NCBI RefSeq assembly: GCF_000969605.1
Contig: NZ_JZUE01000002.1
Span: 186,001 to 250,000, forward strand
DNA: 64,000 nt
Reading direction: 5' to 3'
From: Aquincola tertiaricarbonis
GTDB lineage: Bacteria; Pseudomonadota; Gammaproteobacteria; Burkholderiales; Burkholderiaceae_C
Part shown: positions 42,490 to 54,107 of the stretch, piece by piece
Position numbering within the stretch: the stretch's first letter is position 1
How the letters are laid out: each line of letters begins with the position of its first letter
The notes under the pieces: model-generated
The model's database searches: none
Told to the model about the DNA's origin: nothing
What the model saw: only the letters and a program-made list of their open reading frames with translations
Made by a program: the position numbers and the translations under genes

Positions 42490-43023
42490 CTACAGGTGGA
42501 ACACGTAGGTCAGTTCTTCACACCACTCGCCCTTGTACTGTTCGAAGCGCGTGCCGGCAAGACTGAAACCGGCACTCAGAAGCAAGCGCCGGCATGGCTG
42601 GTTGCGGGTGTCAGTGCCTGCGCGAACAGTGAGCCGATGATCCAGGCTCCGCAAGAGCGTGGTGCAGGACTGCAGGGCTCGAAGCGCATGTCCCCTGCCC
42701 TGGGCCGCCTGCGACAGCGTGATGCCAAGTTCGACCGTCCGTGCGTCGTCGGACAGGTGCAAGCCAAGGTCACCGAGAAGCACGTCGGTGCTCGACTGAG
42801 CCACCGCCAACTGCGTCCACTGACCAGGCATCAAGCAGCTGGCCGCACTCATGTCGCTCAGGAATCGCCGAGCTTGGTCCTCGTCCATGGGCGCCCAACC
42901 CTGGAATCTGGCGAGTTCGCCATCGCTGCGGTAGGCATGGAAGGCGCGCAGATCCGAGGGGTCGAGACGCCGAAGGGTCGTTTCACCGTTGACGGACGGC
43001 AGCACGGATGTCAAGGAAAGCAT
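42490..43023 (-). CDS. GNAT family N-acetyltransferase (RimJ/RimL-like)
   Basis: A 177-residue protein: TTLRRLDPSDLRAFHAYRSDGELARFQGWAPMDEDQARRFL, then VLLGDLGLHLSDDARTVELGITLSQAAQGRGHALRALQS, with AQGRGHA the acetyl-CoA loop, and DTRNQPCRRLLLSAGFSLAGTRFEQ. It matches GNATs that acetylate ribosomal proteins or small molecules. Start ATG 43023 lacks a clear ribosome binding site; a longer version begins at 43101. Neighbouring guaA ends 150 bp downstream of it in the same direction. Confidence 0.83.
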   Translation of the reverse strand: MLSLTSVLPSVNGETTLRRLDPSDLRAFHAYRSDGELARFQGWAPMDEDQARRFLSDMSAASCLMPGQWTQLAVAQSSTDVLLGDLGLHLSDDARTVELGITLSQAAQGRGHALRALQSCTTLLRSLDHRLTVRAGTDTRNQPCRRLLLSAGFSLAGTRFEQYKGEWCEELTYVFHL

Positions 43024-43173
43024 AGGCGACTGCGCGCGCGGAACGTGATGCTGAGTGGGCTCATGCCGTCCGATCGTGAGCGTCCTGCGCCGGCCGCTCA
43101 ACGTGCAGTGGCAGCGAGGTACCTGACCGTCACCACGACCGGCTCCTCGGGAACACCGTGGGACGATCTTGGC

Positions 43174-44772
43174 TCATTCCCACTCGATCGTCGCCGGCGG
43201 CTTGCTGCTCACGTCGTAGGTCACCCGGTTGATGCCGCGCACCTCGTTGATGATGCGGCCCGACACCTTCTTCAGCAGGCCGTAGGGCAGCTCGGCCCAG
43301 TCGGCGGTCATGAAGTCGCTGGTCTGCACTGCGCGCAACGCCACCACGTAGTCGTAGGTGCGGCCGTCGCCCATCACGCCCACGCTCTTGACCGGCAGGA
43401 ACACGGTGAAGGCCTGGCTGGTCAGGTCGTACCAGCTCTTGCCGGTGGCCTCGTCCTTCCAGTTGCGCAGCTCCTCGATGAAGATGGCGTCGGCCCGGCG
43501 CAGCAGGTCGGCGTATTCCTTCTTCACCTCGCCCAGGATGCGCACGCCCAGGCCGGGGCCGGGGAACGGATGGCGGTACACCATCTCGGGCGGCAGGCCC
43601 AGGGCCACGCCCAGCTCGCGCACCTCGTCCTTGAACAGGTCGCGCAGCGGCTCCAGCAGCTTCAGGCCCAGCTGCTCGGGCAGGCCGCCCACGTTGTGGT
43701 GGCTCTTGATGGTCACGGCCTTCTTGGTCTTGGCGCCGCCCGACTCGATCACGTCGGGGTAGATGGTGCCCTGTGCCAGCCACTTGGCCCCCTTGGCGCC
43801 TGCGCCCACCAGCTTGGCCGCCTCCTGCTTGAACACGGTGACGAACTCGCTGCCGATGATCTTGCGCTTGGCCTCGGGGTCGCTCACGCCGGCCAGCTTG
43901 CCCAGGAACAGCTCGCTCGCATCCACGCGGATGACCTTGGCATGCAGCTGGCCGACGAACATGTCCATCACCATGTCGCCTTCGTTCAGCCGCAGCAGGC
44001 CGTGGTCGACGAACACGCAGGTCAGCTGGTCGCCGATGGCACGGTGGATCAACGCCGCGGCCACGCTGCTGTCGACGCCGCCGGACAGGCCCAGGATCAC
44101 TTCCTCGTCGCCCACCTGCGCGCGGATCGACGCCACGGCTTCGGCGATGTGGTCCTTCATCACCCAGTCCGGCTGGGCCTTGGCAATGTTCAGCACGAAG
44201 CGCTCGAGCAGCGCCTTGCCCTGCACCGTGTGGGTCACCTCCGGATGGAACTGCACCGCGTAGTAGCCGCGCGCCTCGTCGGCCATGCCGGCGATCGGGC
44301 AGCTGGGCGTGCTGGCCATCAGCTTGAAGCCCGGCGGCAGCGCGGTGACCTTGTCGCCGTGGCTCATCCACACCTTGAGCATGCCGTGGCCCTCGGCCGT
44401 GGCGAAGTCCTGCAGGCCGTCGAGCAGCTTCGTGTGGCCATGGGCGCGCACCTCGGCATAGCCGAACTCGCGGTGGTCGCTGGCTTCCACCTGGCCGCCC
44501 TGCTGCACCGCCATCGTGAACATGCCGTAGCAGATGCCCAGCACCGGCACGCCCAGGTCCCACACGGCCTGCGGCGCGCGCAACTCATGCTCCTCATAGG
44601 TGCTGGCATGGCTGCCGGACAGGATGATGCCCTTGGGCGCGAACTCGCGGATGAAGGCATCGCTGACGTCGTTCGGGTGGATCTCGCAATACACATGCGC
44701 CTCGCGGATGCGCCGGGCGATGAGCTGCGTGACCTGGGAGCCGAAGTCGAGGATGAGGATCTTGTCGTGCAT
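43174..44772 (-). CDS. guaA: GMP synthase (glutamine-hydrolysing)
   Basis: A 532-residue enzyme that converts XMP to GMP with ATP and glutamine, in the cytoplasm. The class I amidotransferase domain has GICYGM with catalytic Cys81, and QFHPEVTHT for the catalytic His-Glu (about 173-175). The ATP pyrophosphatase domain has [11 protein letters not shown] (about residue 228). The C-terminal dimerisation domain ends PPATIEWE, as in other GuaA proteins. It is 13 bp downstream of an MFS gene, itself overlapping guaB, so guaB, MFS and guaA form one operon. Confidence 0.97.
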   Translation of the reverse strand: MHDKILILDFGSQVTQLIARRIREAHVYCEIHPNDVSDAFIREFAPKGIILSGSHASTYEEHELRAPQAVWDLGVPVLGICYGMFTMAVQQGGQVEASDHREFGYAEVRAHGHTKLLDGLQDFATAEGHGMLKVWMSHGDKVTALPPGFKLMASTPSCPIAGMADEARGYYAVQFHPEVTHTVQGKALLERFVLNIAKAQPDWVMKDHIAEAVASIRAQVGDEEVILGLSGGVDSSVAAALIHRAIGDQLTCVFVDHGLLRLNEGDMVMDMFVGQLHAKVIRVDASELFLGKLAGVSDPEAKRKIIGSEFVTVFKQEAAKLVGAGAKGAKWLAQGTIYPDVIESGGAKTKKAVTIKSHHNVGGLPEQLGLKLLEPLRDLFKDEVRELGVALGLPPEMVYRHPFPGPGLGVRILGEVKKEYADLLRRADAIFIEELRNWKDEATGKSWYDLTSQAFTVFLPVKSVGVMGDGRTYDYVVALRAVQTSDFMTADWAELPYGLLKKVSGRIINEVRGINRVTYDVSSKPPATIEWE

Positions 44773-44785
44773 GGTCGGATGCCAG

Positions 44786-46149
44786 TCAGGGATGTACGTC
44801 GGCGGCCGCGGGCGGGCCCGCGGTGGCAGATGCGGAGGAACGGAAATCGGGGCGCCGGAAATGCCGCCAGGCCAGCAGCGTGGCGATGGCCTGCAGCGCG
44901 GCGCAGAAGAAGAAGGGTGCGCCGATGCGCCAGTCGCCCGGCGCCAGGTGCGACACGAAGCCCAGCAGCGCGGCGCCGATCACCGGCGCGGCCACGGCCA
45001 TGATGCTGCTGATGCCGGCCAGCGCACCCATGGCCCTGCCCTGCATGTCGGCGCTCGCGGCGTTGGACACGATGCTCTGCAGCGCCGCCGTGACCGCATA
45101 GCCCAGCACGTTGACGATGATGAACACGTACATCACCCAGCCCTCGGTGGCCAGCGCCCAGCCCAGGTAACACAGCCCGGCCGACAGCAGCCCCAGCAGT
45201 GCCAGCCGCTCGGCCGCGAAGCGCTTGAGCAGCGCACGCATCAGCCCGCCCTGCACGATGAACATCATCACGCCGATGGCGAACAGCGACCAGCCGTTCT
45301 CGCGCGGCCCCCAGCCGAACTTGAAGGCGGTGTACAGCACCCAGGTGGAATGCAGCATCAGCTGCGCCAGCGTGGCGAAGGCGATGGCAATCACCAGCGG
45401 GCCGATGCCTTCCAGCCGCGTGAGCCCGCGCAGCGCCGACACCGGGTTGGCCTTGCGCCATTCGAACGGGCTGCGCTTGTCCGCCGGCAGCGATTCGGGC
45501 AGCACGAACAGGCCGTACAGCAGGTTCAGCAGTGCCAGGCTGCCGGCCACGTAGAACGGCAGGTGCAGGTCGATGCTGCCGAGCAGCCCGCCCATCACCG
45601 GCCCGAGCACGAAGCCCAGGCCGAACATCGCGCCCAGCAGCGCGAAGCGGCGTGCGCGGTCCTCGGGCGGGGTGATGTCGGCCACATAGGCATTGGCCAC
45701 GGCGGCATTGGCCTGCAGCGCACCGCTGACCAGCCGCACGGCGATCAGCATCCAGAGCGCATTGGCCAGGCCGGTGACGAAGAAGCTGAGCGCCAGGCCG
45801 GTGAAGCCCAGCAGCAGCACCGGCCGCCGGCCGTAGCGGTCGGACAGCGCGCCCAGCACCGGCGCGCCGAAGAAGTTGGCGATGCCGAAGGCAAAGGACA
45901 CGGCACCGAACCAGAAGGCCTGGTCGGCCTGGCTGCCGGTGAAGCTGCCCACCAGCGGCGCCAACACCGGGATGATCAGGCCGATCGACACCATGTCGAT
46001 CAGCACGGTGATCAAGATGAAAGGCATGGCGGCCCCCCGCCGGGCGGGTACGCCCGACGGCCCGCCAAGAGGGCGCGGGCCGGCTGGGGGCGGCCCGGCG
46101 CTCGGCATGCCGGGCGGCGTGCCCGGCTTGCGAGCGTCGGCGTCCATGG

Positions 46150-46153
<4 letters not shown>
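44786..46153 (-). CDS. MFS efflux transporter, TCR/TetA-like
   Basis: A 455-residue transporter with about 12 membrane helices, preceded by a 42-residue proline-rich cytoplasmic tail. The A motif [19 protein letters not shown] (about residues 97-115) and the [52 protein letters not shown] stretch, with the C-type GxxxGPxxGG motif, place it in the tetracycline/drug:proton antiporter group. Here it lies between guaB and guaA, overlapping guaB by ATGA, which is unusual; a role in purine or nucleoside export could be imagined, but a drug exporter is as likely. Confidence 0.88.
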
Positions 46154-47619
<1,466 letters not shown>

Positions 47620-47644
47620 GAGAAAGCTCCAGTCGCAAAGCGCG

Positions 47645-47650
47645 ATTATA
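47645..47650 (-). promoter_or_regulatory. Likely -10 box of the guaB operon
   Basis: On the minus strand the bases read TATAAT, a perfect sigma-70 -10 hexamer, 26 bases upstream of the guaB start codon. The -35 region 17 bases further is CAGGAC, weak. The 5' leader would be about 20 bases. This is the most promoter-like site in the gap between guaB and the DUF4124 gene. Confidence 0.55.
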
Positions 47651-47736
47651 GGGAGGCTCGCGGCATCGTCCTGTTGCACCCCACCGGCCCGCTACACTGC
47701 GCGGTTATCCGTTTCACGGCCTGAGTACGGCGCCTT

Positions 47737-48255
47737 ATGCATCGACCCTCAATGTTCGTGACCACCGGCGTGCTGTGTGCCGCCGCCGTGTTGATGTCCT
47801 CCGCCGCACGGGCCCAGTGGGTGTGGAAGGACAGCCGCGGCCAGGTGCACGCCAGCGACCTGCCGCCGCCCCGCGACATCCCCGACAAGAACGTCATCCA
47901 GCGCCCTGCCGCCGCGCCCACGCCTCGGCCCGCGGCCCCGGGTGCCACCACGGCACCTGCGGCGCCGGCTTCGCCCGCCGCCTCGGTGCCGGCTGCGCGT
48001 GTCGATCCCGAGCTGGAGGCGCGCAAGCGCCGCGCCGATGAGGAACAGGCCGCGCAAAAGAAGGCCGAGGAAACGCGCCAGTCCAGCCAGCGCGTGGAGA
48101 ACTGCAACCGCGCGCGGGAAGCGCTGCGGCAGCTGGAAAGCGGCCTGCGCATCGCCCGCGTGAACGAGAAGGGCGAGCGCGAGTTCCTGGACGACCAGCA
48201 GCTCGGCGCCGAGACCCAGCGCGCCCGGCAGGTGGCGGCCAGCGAGTGCCGCTGA
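47737..48255 (+). CDS. DUF4124 domain protein, exported
   Basis: A 172-residue protein with a signal peptide (residues about 1-26, ending SSAARA) followed by the DUF4124 core [31 protein letters not shown]. The middle is proline/alanine-rich and disordered; the tail is a charged helix ([40 protein letters not shown]). DUF4124 proteins are typical of betaproteobacteria, with unknown role in the envelope. It is divergent from guaB. Confidence 0.85.
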   Translation: MHRPSMFVTTGVLCAAAVLMSSAARAQWVWKDSRGQVHASDLPPPRDIPDKNVIQRPAAAPTPRPAAPGATTAPAAPASPAASVPAARVDPELEARKRRADEEQAAQKKAEETRQSSQRVENCNRAREALRQLESGLRIARVNEKGEREFLDDQQLGAETQRARQVAASECR

Positions 48256-48270
48256 ACGGCTGACGCCGGC

Positions 48271-49143
48271 TCAGCGCGGCATCAGGCGCAACAGCGCCTC
48301 CACCCGCGGCCGCTCGGCGGCGCTGAAGTGCGCATCCAGGTGCGCCTGCATCGCCGCTGCCCGCTGCGCGGCCGACAGGCCCGGCTGCGCCTGCAGGCGC
48401 AGTTGCTCCGAGTGGGCATCCGACAGCCGCTGCTCCCAGGCCGCCCAGCCTTGCTGCAGGGCGAGTTGCTGCATCGGCGCATCGGGCAGCGGCTCGGGAT
48501 GCAGCGCCAGCGGCGCCAACGACGCGAAGCTGGGCCCGGCGCCGCCGTTCAGCCGTGCGATGGTGGCACGCAGGCGGTCGTCCTCCTCGCGGTAGAAGGC
48601 TTCGGCCATGGCCGGGCCCAGCAGCTGCTGCCGCACCCGGGTGCGTTCGGCCAGGGCGGCGGCCAGTGTCTCGGGGCGGGAAGGATCGGCCACCGTCTGC
48701 CAGCGGTACTGCGCCAGCGCCAGGTAGCGGGCCCACAGCTGCCGCAGGTCGGTCGCCGCCTGTGGACCGTGGCGGTGCGCCACCTCGTCCACCAAGGCGT
48801 CGCGCAGTCGCTGGAGCGGCAGTTCGCCCTGCAGCGCAAGGTAGTGGTCCAGCCGCCGGCGCAGCGCCGGATCGGGCCGCAGCCGGCCGTCGGCACCCAC
48901 CGTCCAATCGGCATCGGGCTCGGTGCCCCGCAGCGACGAACCGGCCAGCCACCGGGCCCAGTCGGCTGCATCCGAAGCCGCTGCGGGCCGCGGCGCGGCG
49001 GCCGTGTCGGGCGGCTCCTGTGCCGCGGCTGGCGCAGGCGATGGCGGGGGCACGGCCGGCGGCGTCTGCTGGCGCAAGCCCTGCTGCAGCTGCCACCCGC
49101 CGACCACGACCAAGGCCAGCGCGCCCACGACGCGCCACTTCAC
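48271..49143 (-). CDS. lifO: Lipase-specific foldase (lipase secretion chaperone)
   Basis: A 290-residue inner-membrane-anchored chaperone needed to fold the lipase encoded just upstream. One N-terminal helix (VVGALALVVVGGWQL) is followed by a proline-rich linker, then the conserved start LAGSSLRGTEPDADWTVGADGRLRPDPALRRR and the arms of helices typical of Lif. The family motif R-x-x-F-D-Y-F/C is here RRRLDHYL, so Phe and Tyr are changed to Leu and His. The start is GTG at 49143, overlapping the lipase stop as GTGA. Role assigned by pairing. Confidence 0.85.
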   Translation of the reverse strand: MKWRVVGALALVVVGGWQLQQGLRQQTPPAVPPPSPAPAAAQEPPDTAAAPRPAAASDAADWARWLAGSSLRGTEPDADWTVGADGRLRPDPALRRRLDHYLALQGELPLQRLRDALVDEVAHRHGPQAATDLRQLWARYLALAQYRWQTVADPSRPETLAAALAERTRVRQQLLGPAMAEAFYREEDDRLRATIARLNGGAGPSFASLAPLALHPEPLPDAPMQQLALQQGWAAWEQRLSDAHSEQLRLQAQPGLSAAQRAAAMQAHLDAHFSAAERPRVEALLRLMPR

Positions 49144-50063
49144 AGGCCCGCCCCCTTCAGGCGGTTGGCATGGGCGCGGTAGACCGCCACCGGATCGGGC
49201 GTGAACAGGCCGCGCAGGCCGAAGCTCTGGTTCACCTGGTCGAAGTGGTTCCAGGGCAGGTCGTCGCGGATCACCTGGCCCCACCGGGATGAGCAGGGGC
49301 TCACCAGGCCATCGCTGGCCGCGCCGAGGAAGGCGGTGGCACCGGTGACCAGGATGGCGTCGGTGGCATCGAGCAGGTTGGTGGCCGCCCCACGGCCACC
49401 GAAGGCGTAGTAGCGCACCCCGTTGACCAACGCCGGGCCCTGGCCACACGGCATGCTCGGGGCGCCCTGCGGAAACAGCCGATTGAAGGCCTGCGCCCCG
49501 CGGCTGGACAGGGACTGCGCCGCGGCCAGGCCGTCGATGGGCGCGGCACTGCCGGCGAACAGGCTCACCAGGCCACCGAGGGCACCCACCGCGGCACCGC
49601 CGAGCGCGGTGGTGCCAGTCGCGCCCGTGAGGGCCAGGAACGCATCGAAGCTGGCCGAGCCCTGATGCGGCGTGCCGATGGTGGTGACCGAAGCCACCAA
49701 CGCCGGCGCGACCGCCGCCACGTAGCGTGCGCTGCTGCCGCCCTGGCTGTGGCCGATCAGGTTGAAGCGCGCGTGGCCATAGGTGGCCTGCCACCACTGC
49801 AGCTGGCGCAGCAACGCTTCGCCGCGCAGCACGGTGTCGTTGGCGGGGGACAGTTGCACCACCAGCACCTGCGCACCGCCGGCACGCAGCGCCTCGGGGA
49901 TGCCGTAGAAGTAGTCGGTGGTGCCGAACAGCCGTTCGAAGCCGAACAGGCCGTGCACCAGCACGATGGGATGGCGGGTCCGGGTGTAGCCGTCGGCGTG
50001 GCAGGAGGCCGGCAGCACGGCCGGCAGCACGGCCAGCAACAGGGCGACGAAGCGCGATTTCAC
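49140..50063 (-). CDS. lip: Secreted triacylglycerol lipase, family I.1/I.2
   Basis: A 307-residue secreted lipase. Signal peptide: residues 1 to about 24 (ending SCHA). The oxyanion HGLFGFERLFG is at residues 42-52. Nucleophile is Ser106 in GHSQGG, acid Asp251 in ASDGLVS and His273 in WNHFDQVNQ; Cys206 and Cys257 are placed to form the disulfide of Pseudomonas/Burkholderia lipases. It hydrolyses triacylglycerols outside the cell after type II secretion and depends on the downstream foldase. An exported pair placed between rnfH and DUF4124 interrupts a conserved core order. Confidence 0.93.
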   Translation of the reverse strand: MKSRFVALLLAVLPAVLPASCHADGYTRTRHPIVLVHGLFGFERLFGTTDYFYGIPEALRAGGAQVLVVQLSPANDTVLRGEALLRQLQWWQATYGHARFNLIGHSQGGSSARYVAAVAPALVASVTTIGTPHQGSASFDAFLALTGATGTTALGGAAVGALGGLVSLFAGSAAPIDGLAAAQSLSSRGAQAFNRLFPQGAPSMPCGQGPALVNGVRYYAFGGRGAATNLLDATDAILVTGATAFLGAASDGLVSPCSSRWGQVIRDDLPWNHFDQVNQSFGLRGLFTPDPVAVYRAHANRLKGAGL

Positions 50064-50179
50064 GAGGGTTCCAGGGCGATGGAGTCAGTGCGCCATCACC
50101 GCCGGCGCGTGGAAGACCGAAGGTTATTCGCGGCCGGCGTGGTCCCCGTCGCCTTTGACGCCGATACAACGCGATCTGC

Positions 50180-50485
50180 TCATCCGCGCCGCTGGCCCTT
50201 GTAGCGCAGCCGCCGCGCTTCCTTCGGATCGACCTGCAGCGGCCGGTACAGCTCGATGCGGTCGCGGTCGCGCAGCGGCTGGTCGGGCGGCGCCAGGCGG
50301 CCCCAGATGCCGTGCTTCAAGGCTTCGAGCCGCAGGCCATGGCGCGCCGGCAGGCCGCTTTGCAGCACGGCTTCACGCAGGGTGGAGCCGGCCGGCAACC
50401 GCAGCATCACCCGGTCGGTCTGGTCGGCGGCAGGGCTGTAGACGACTTCGATGCGCAGCGGCGCAGCGTCGTCAGCGCTTGCCAT
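50180..50485 (-). CDS. rnfH: RnfH/RatB-like ubiquitin-fold protein
   Basis: A 101-residue beta-grasp protein: [36 protein letters not shown], then [39 protein letters not shown] are the RnfH family marks. The function is uncertain; it is nearly always next to ratA and smpB. Its start overlaps the end of ratA by 14 bp, so they are cotranslated. Confidence 0.92.
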   Translation of the reverse strand: MASADDAAPLRIEVVYSPAADQTDRVMLRLPAGSTLREAVLQSGLPARHGLRLEALKHGIWGRLAPPDQPLRDRDRIELYRPLQVDPKEARRLRYKGQRRG

Positions 50486-50918
50486 ACACGGCTTCGGCGC
50501 GCTTGACGAAGCTGTCGACGAAGGTGTTGGCGATGCGGTCGAACACCGGGCTCACCGCGGCGCTGAGGGCGCGGCTGCTGAAGGTGTACTGGATGTCGAA
50601 CTCGATCTTGCAGGCCTGCTGGTCGCCCTGCCCCACCGGCTTGAACAGCCAGGTGCCTTCCAGCATGGAGAACGGACCGTCCACCAGGCTCATGCGCACC
50701 GATTCACCCGGCACGTTGAGGTTGCGGGTGGTGAAGGCCTGGCGCAGGCCCAGGTACTTGAGGTGCAGTCGCGCGGTCATGCCGCTGTCGTCCCGCGTGA
50801 GGACCTCGGCCTGTTCGCACCAGGGCAGGAACTTGGGGTAGTCCTCCACCGCCACCACCAGCTCGTACATCTCCTGCGGCGAGTACCACAGCAAGACAGA
50901 CTTTTTCACGTGCTTCAT
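50472..50918 (-). CDS. ratA: RatA/COQ10-type START-fold protein
   Basis: A 148-residue protein with the COQ10/RatA START-like fold: [33 protein letters not shown] and [40 protein letters not shown]. Relatives bind ubiquinone-like lipids (COQ10) or were reported as a ribosome association inhibitor (RatA). It is divergent from smpB. A TACAAT -10-like hexamer lies 13 bases upstream at 50931-50936 on the minus strand. Confidence 0.92.
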   Translation of the reverse strand: MKHVKKSVLLWYSPQEMYELVVAVEDYPKFLPWCEQAEVLTRDDSGMTARLHLKYLGLRQAFTTRNLNVPGESVRMSLVDGPFSMLEGTWLFKPVGQGDQQACKIEFDIQYTFSSRALSAAVSPVFDRIANTFVDSFVKRAEAVYGKR

Positions 50919-51011
50919 AGAATGGCCCGGATTGTAGGCGGCCGCTGCGCCCCCACTTTTGCCTGCAGCGGATCACGAAGTCCGCACCAGAACTCGAAAG
51001 CAAGCCGCCCC

Positions 51012-51476
51012 ATGAGCAACATCGCCGAGAACCGCCGAGCCCGATTCGAATACCACCTCGAGGAGCAGTACGAGGCCGGCATCGTGCTGCACGGCTGGGA
51101 GGTCAAGGCCGTGCGCGCCGGCCAGGTGCAGCTCACCGATGGCTACGTGCTGATCCGCGATGGCGAGCTGTTCCTCATCGGTTGCCGCATCAATGCGCTG
51201 CGCACCGCCAGCACGCACGTCAGCCCCGAGGCCGACCGCACCAAGAAGCTGCTGATGAAGAAGGACGAGATCAAGCGTCTCGTCGGCAAGGTGGAGCAGC
51301 GCGGCTTCACGCTGGTGCCGCTGAACCTGCACTACAAGGGCGGCCGCGTGAAGGCCGAGATCGCGCTGGCCAAGGGCAAGGCCGAGCACGACAAGCGCAA
51401 CACCGAGAAGAAGCGCGACTGGGAACGCGAGAAGGGCCGCCTGATGCGGCACAAGGTCTCGTCGCCGAAGGCCTAG
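51012..51476 (+). CDS. smpB: SsrA-binding protein SmpB
   Basis: A 154-residue OB-fold protein that delivers tmRNA to stalled ribosomes. It has [64 protein letters not shown] and [32 protein letters not shown] with the basic tail [14 protein letters not shown], the complete SmpB set. The stop TAG overlaps the metC-like stop on the other strand in CTAG at 51473-51476. Confidence 0.97.
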   Translation: MSNIAENRRARFEYHLEEQYEAGIVLHGWEVKAVRAGQVQLTDGYVLIRDGELFLIGCRINALRTASTHVSPEADRTKKLLMKKDEIKRLVGKVEQRGFTLVPLNLHYKGGRVKAEIALAKGKAEHDKRNTEKKRDWEREKGRLMRHKVSSPKA

Positions 51477-52672
51477 CCCAGACGCTGCAGCGCCTGCTGC
51501 GCGTCGGCGATCAGGTCTTCCACCGCTTCCAGCCCCAGGCAGAAGCGCACCAGCGTGCCCCGGTACGGCGTGGGCAGGCTGCGCATCTCCGCGGCCTGGT
51601 ACGGCACCGCCAGGCTCACGGGCCCGCCCCAGGACCAGCCGATCTTGAAGCGTTGCAGCGCATCGACGAAGGCATCGACCTGCGCCGGGCTGAAGCGCTC
51701 GGGGTCGAACTCCACCGTCACCAGGCCGGCAGCGGCCTTGCACAGCGCCTTCCAGTGGGCATGGCCGGGTGATTCAGGCAGGGCCGGATGCAGCACCCGC
51801 TTGAACTCGGACCGGCCCTGGCACCACTGCGCGAAGGCACGGCCGGCGGCATCCTGCGCGGCATAACGCAGCGGCATGGAGGGCAGCGAGCGCAGGATGG
51901 CCTCGACGTCGTTCACGCCCACGCCCAGGCCCAGCCGGGCGCGGGCCCAGGCCAGCTTCGGATGCAGCGCATGGTCGCGGTAGACCACCGAGCCCATCAG
52001 CACGTCGCCGCCGCCCGAGGGGTACTTGGTGAGCGCATGGATGGTGATGTCCACGCCGGCGTCGAATGCGTTGAAGGCCAGGCCGGCGCCCCAGGTGTTG
52101 TCCAGCGCCACCAGCGCCTGCGGCGCCTTCTCGCGCACGGTGCGAACCAGCGCCGGCAGGTCGGGGAACTCGAGCGTGACCGAGCCCGGCGCCTCGGTCC
52201 ACACCAGCTTGGTGGCCGGCGTGATGGCCGCGGCCAGCGAGGCCGGGTCCAGGGCGTCGTACAGCGCCATCGTGATGCCCCAGCGCGCCAGGTCTTCCTT
52301 CGCGAAGCGGGTGCCGGGGCCGTAGCCGTTGTCGGGCAGCAGCACCTGGTCGCCGGCTTTCAGCAGCGCGATGTCCACCAGCGTGATGGCGGCCAGGCCG
52401 CTGGGCACCAGCAGCGCATGGGTGCCGCCTTCCAGCGTGGCCAGCCGCTCTTCCAGCAGGAAGGTGGTGGGCGTGCCGTGCAGGCCGTAGGTGTAGGCCG
52501 ACTTGTCGATCCAGCGGCTGCTGCGCATCGCCGCCGTGTTCTCGAAGTAGATGGTCGAGGCCTTGAACACGCCCGCCGTGGGCGCGGCGAAGGCCGCCGG
52601 CGGCTGGTACGGATGGTGGATCAGCTCGGTGGCGCGGTGGTCGAGGTCGGGGGAATCGGCGCGGTCGGTCAT
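51473..52672 (-). CDS. metC: Cystathionine beta-lyase-type PLP enzyme
   Basis: A 399-residue fold type I PLP enzyme of the Cys/Met metabolism family. PLP lysine is Lys216 in [17 protein letters not shown]; other marks are [52 protein letters not shown] and [12 protein letters not shown] cleavage of cystathionine to homocysteine is the best guess; related enzymes do gamma-elimination. It converges on smpB and shares a stop palindrome with it, and lies 7 bp after the end of rimO in the same direction. Confidence 0.9.
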   Translation of the reverse strand: MTDRADSPDLDHRATELIHHPYQPPAAFAAPTAGVFKASTIYFENTAAMRSSRWIDKSAYTYGLHGTPTTFLLEERLATLEGGTHALLVPSGLAAITLVDIALLKAGDQVLLPDNGYGPGTRFAKEDLARWGITMALYDALDPASLAAAITPATKLVWTEAPGSVTLEFPDLPALVRTVREKAPQALVALDNTWGAGLAFNAFDAGVDITIHALTKYPSGGGDVLMGSVVYRDHALHPKLAWARARLGLGVGVNDVEAILRSLPSMPLRYAAQDAAGRAFAQWCQGRSEFKRVLHPALPESPGHAHWKALCKAAAGLVTVEFDPERFSPAQVDAFVDALQRFKIGWSWGGPVSLAVPYQAAEMRSLPTPYRGTLVRFCLGLEAVEDLIADAQQALQRLG

Positions 52673-52679
52673 GGTGGCG

Positions 52680-54095
52680 TCAGATGGGCATGGCGATGAG
52701 GTCGTGGCCCTCGGCGGCGATGATGCGGGCCTTGGTGAAGTCACCCACCTTCAGCGTCTTCGAGGCCTTTTGCGGCGGCAGCAGGCGCACGGTGCCGTCG
52801 ATCTCCGGCGCGTCGGCATAGCTGCGGCCCAGGCCGCCCTTGCGGCCCAGCGCCGGCGCGCTGTCGATCAGCACCTGCATGGTGGCGCCCACGCGGCGCT
52901 GCAGCCGCTCGGCCGACACCCGCTCGGCCACGGCCATGAAGCGCGAGCGCCGCTCCTCGCGCAACTCGGCGGGCACCGGGTTGGCGATCTCGTTGGCAGT
53001 GGCGCCTTCCACCGGCGAATAGGCAAAGCAGCCGGCGCGGTCGATGCCCGCTTCCTGCACGAAGTTCAGCAGGTGCGCGAACTCCTCTTCCGTCTCGCCC
53101 GGAAAGCCGGCGATGAAGGTGCTGCGCACCACCAGCTCGGGGCAGATCTCGCGCCAGCGGGCGATGCGCTCCAGGTTGCGCTCGCCGCTGGCCGGGCGCT
53201 TCATGCGCTTGAGCACGTCGGGATGCGAATGCTGGAAGGGCACGTCCAGGTACGGCAGGATGCGGCCCGCGGCCATGAGCGGCAGCACCTCGTCCACGTG
53301 CGGATACGGGTACACGTAGTGGAGCCGTACCCAGGCGCCGTGCTGCGCAGCCAGCTCGCCCAGCTTCTCGCACAGGTCGAGCATGCGGGTCTTGACCGGC
53401 TTGCCGTCCCAGAAGCCGGTGCGGTACTTGACGTCCACGCCATAGGCGCTGGTGTCCTGGCTGACGACCAGCAGCTCCTTCACGCCGGCCTCGAACAGCG
53501 CCCTCGCCTCGCCCAGCACGTCGCCCACCGGGCGGCTGACCAGGTCGCCGCGCATGCTGGGGATGATGCAGAAGGTGCAGCGGTGGTTACAGCCTTCGCT
53601 GATCTTCAGGTAGGCGTAGTGCTTGGGCGTGAGCTTGATGCCTTGCGGCGGCACCAGGTCGACGAAGGGATCGTGCGGCTTGGGCACATGGATGTGCACC
53701 GCGTCCATCACCTCCTGCGTGGCATGCGGGCCGGTGACGGCCAGCACCTTGGGGTGCACCGCACGCACCAGGTTGCCGCCGTCGCTGCCGGCCTTGGCAC
53801 CCAGGCAGCCGGTGACGATCACCTTGCCGTTGTCGGCCAGGGCCTCGCCGATGGTGTCCAGGCTCTCCTTGACGGCATCGTCGATGAAGCCGCAGGTGTT
53901 GACGATCACCAGGTCGGCCCCGGCAAAGGTCTTGCTGGTGTCGTAGCCCTCGGCACGCAGCTGCGTGAGGATGAGCTCGGAATCGGTGAGGGCCTTGGGG
54001 CAGCCGAGGCTGACGAAGCCGATCTTGGGGGCGGCAGCGCCGGCGGTGGGCGCGGCGGGCGAAACGGGGAGGTTCATCCCCGGATTGTCCCGCAT
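52680..54095 (-). CDS. rimO: Ribosomal protein S12 methylthiotransferase RimO
   Basis: A radical-SAM enzyme of up to 471 residues that adds a methylthio group to Asp88 of protein S12. The UPF0004 domain has [16 protein letters not shown] and NTCGFIDDA; the radical SAM triad is in [15 protein letters not shown] (about residue 170); a TRAM domain is at the C-terminus ([14 protein letters not shown]). The start is uncertain: ATG at 54095 or at 54077, which would be six residues shorter; neither has a strong ribosome binding site. It ends 12 bp before phaR's end region in the same direction. Confidence 0.95.
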   Translation of the reverse strand: MRDNPGMNLPVSPAAPTAGAAAPKIGFVSLGCPKALTDSELILTQLRAEGYDTSKTFAGADLVIVNTCGFIDDAVKESLDTIGEALADNGKVIVTGCLGAKAGSDGGNLVRAVHPKVLAVTGPHATQEVMDAVHIHVPKPHDPFVDLVPPQGIKLTPKHYAYLKISEGCNHRCTFCIIPSMRGDLVSRPVGDVLGEARALFEAGVKELLVVSQDTSAYGVDVKYRTGFWDGKPVKTRMLDLCEKLGELAAQHGAWVRLHYVYPYPHVDEVLPLMAAGRILPYLDVPFQHSHPDVLKRMKRPASGERNLERIARWREICPELVVRSTFIAGFPGETEEEFAHLLNFVQEAGIDRAGCFAYSPVEGATANEIANPVPAELREERRSRFMAVAERVSAERLQRRVGATMQVLIDSAPALGRKGGLGRSYADAPEIDGTVRLLPPQKASKTLKVGDFTKARIIAAEGHDLIAMPI

Positions 54096-54107
54096 CGCCT
54101 GCGGATG

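Noticed and set aside
42445-45003. A 852-codon plus-strand frame opposite the GNAT and guaA genes
   Set aside because: Antisense to guaA, with low-complexity His/Gln/Leu repeats; a shadow of codon bias.
47674-47698. TTGCAC...TACACT as sigma-70 promoter of the DUF4124 gene
   Set aside because: The spacer is only 13 bases, too short for a normal promoter.
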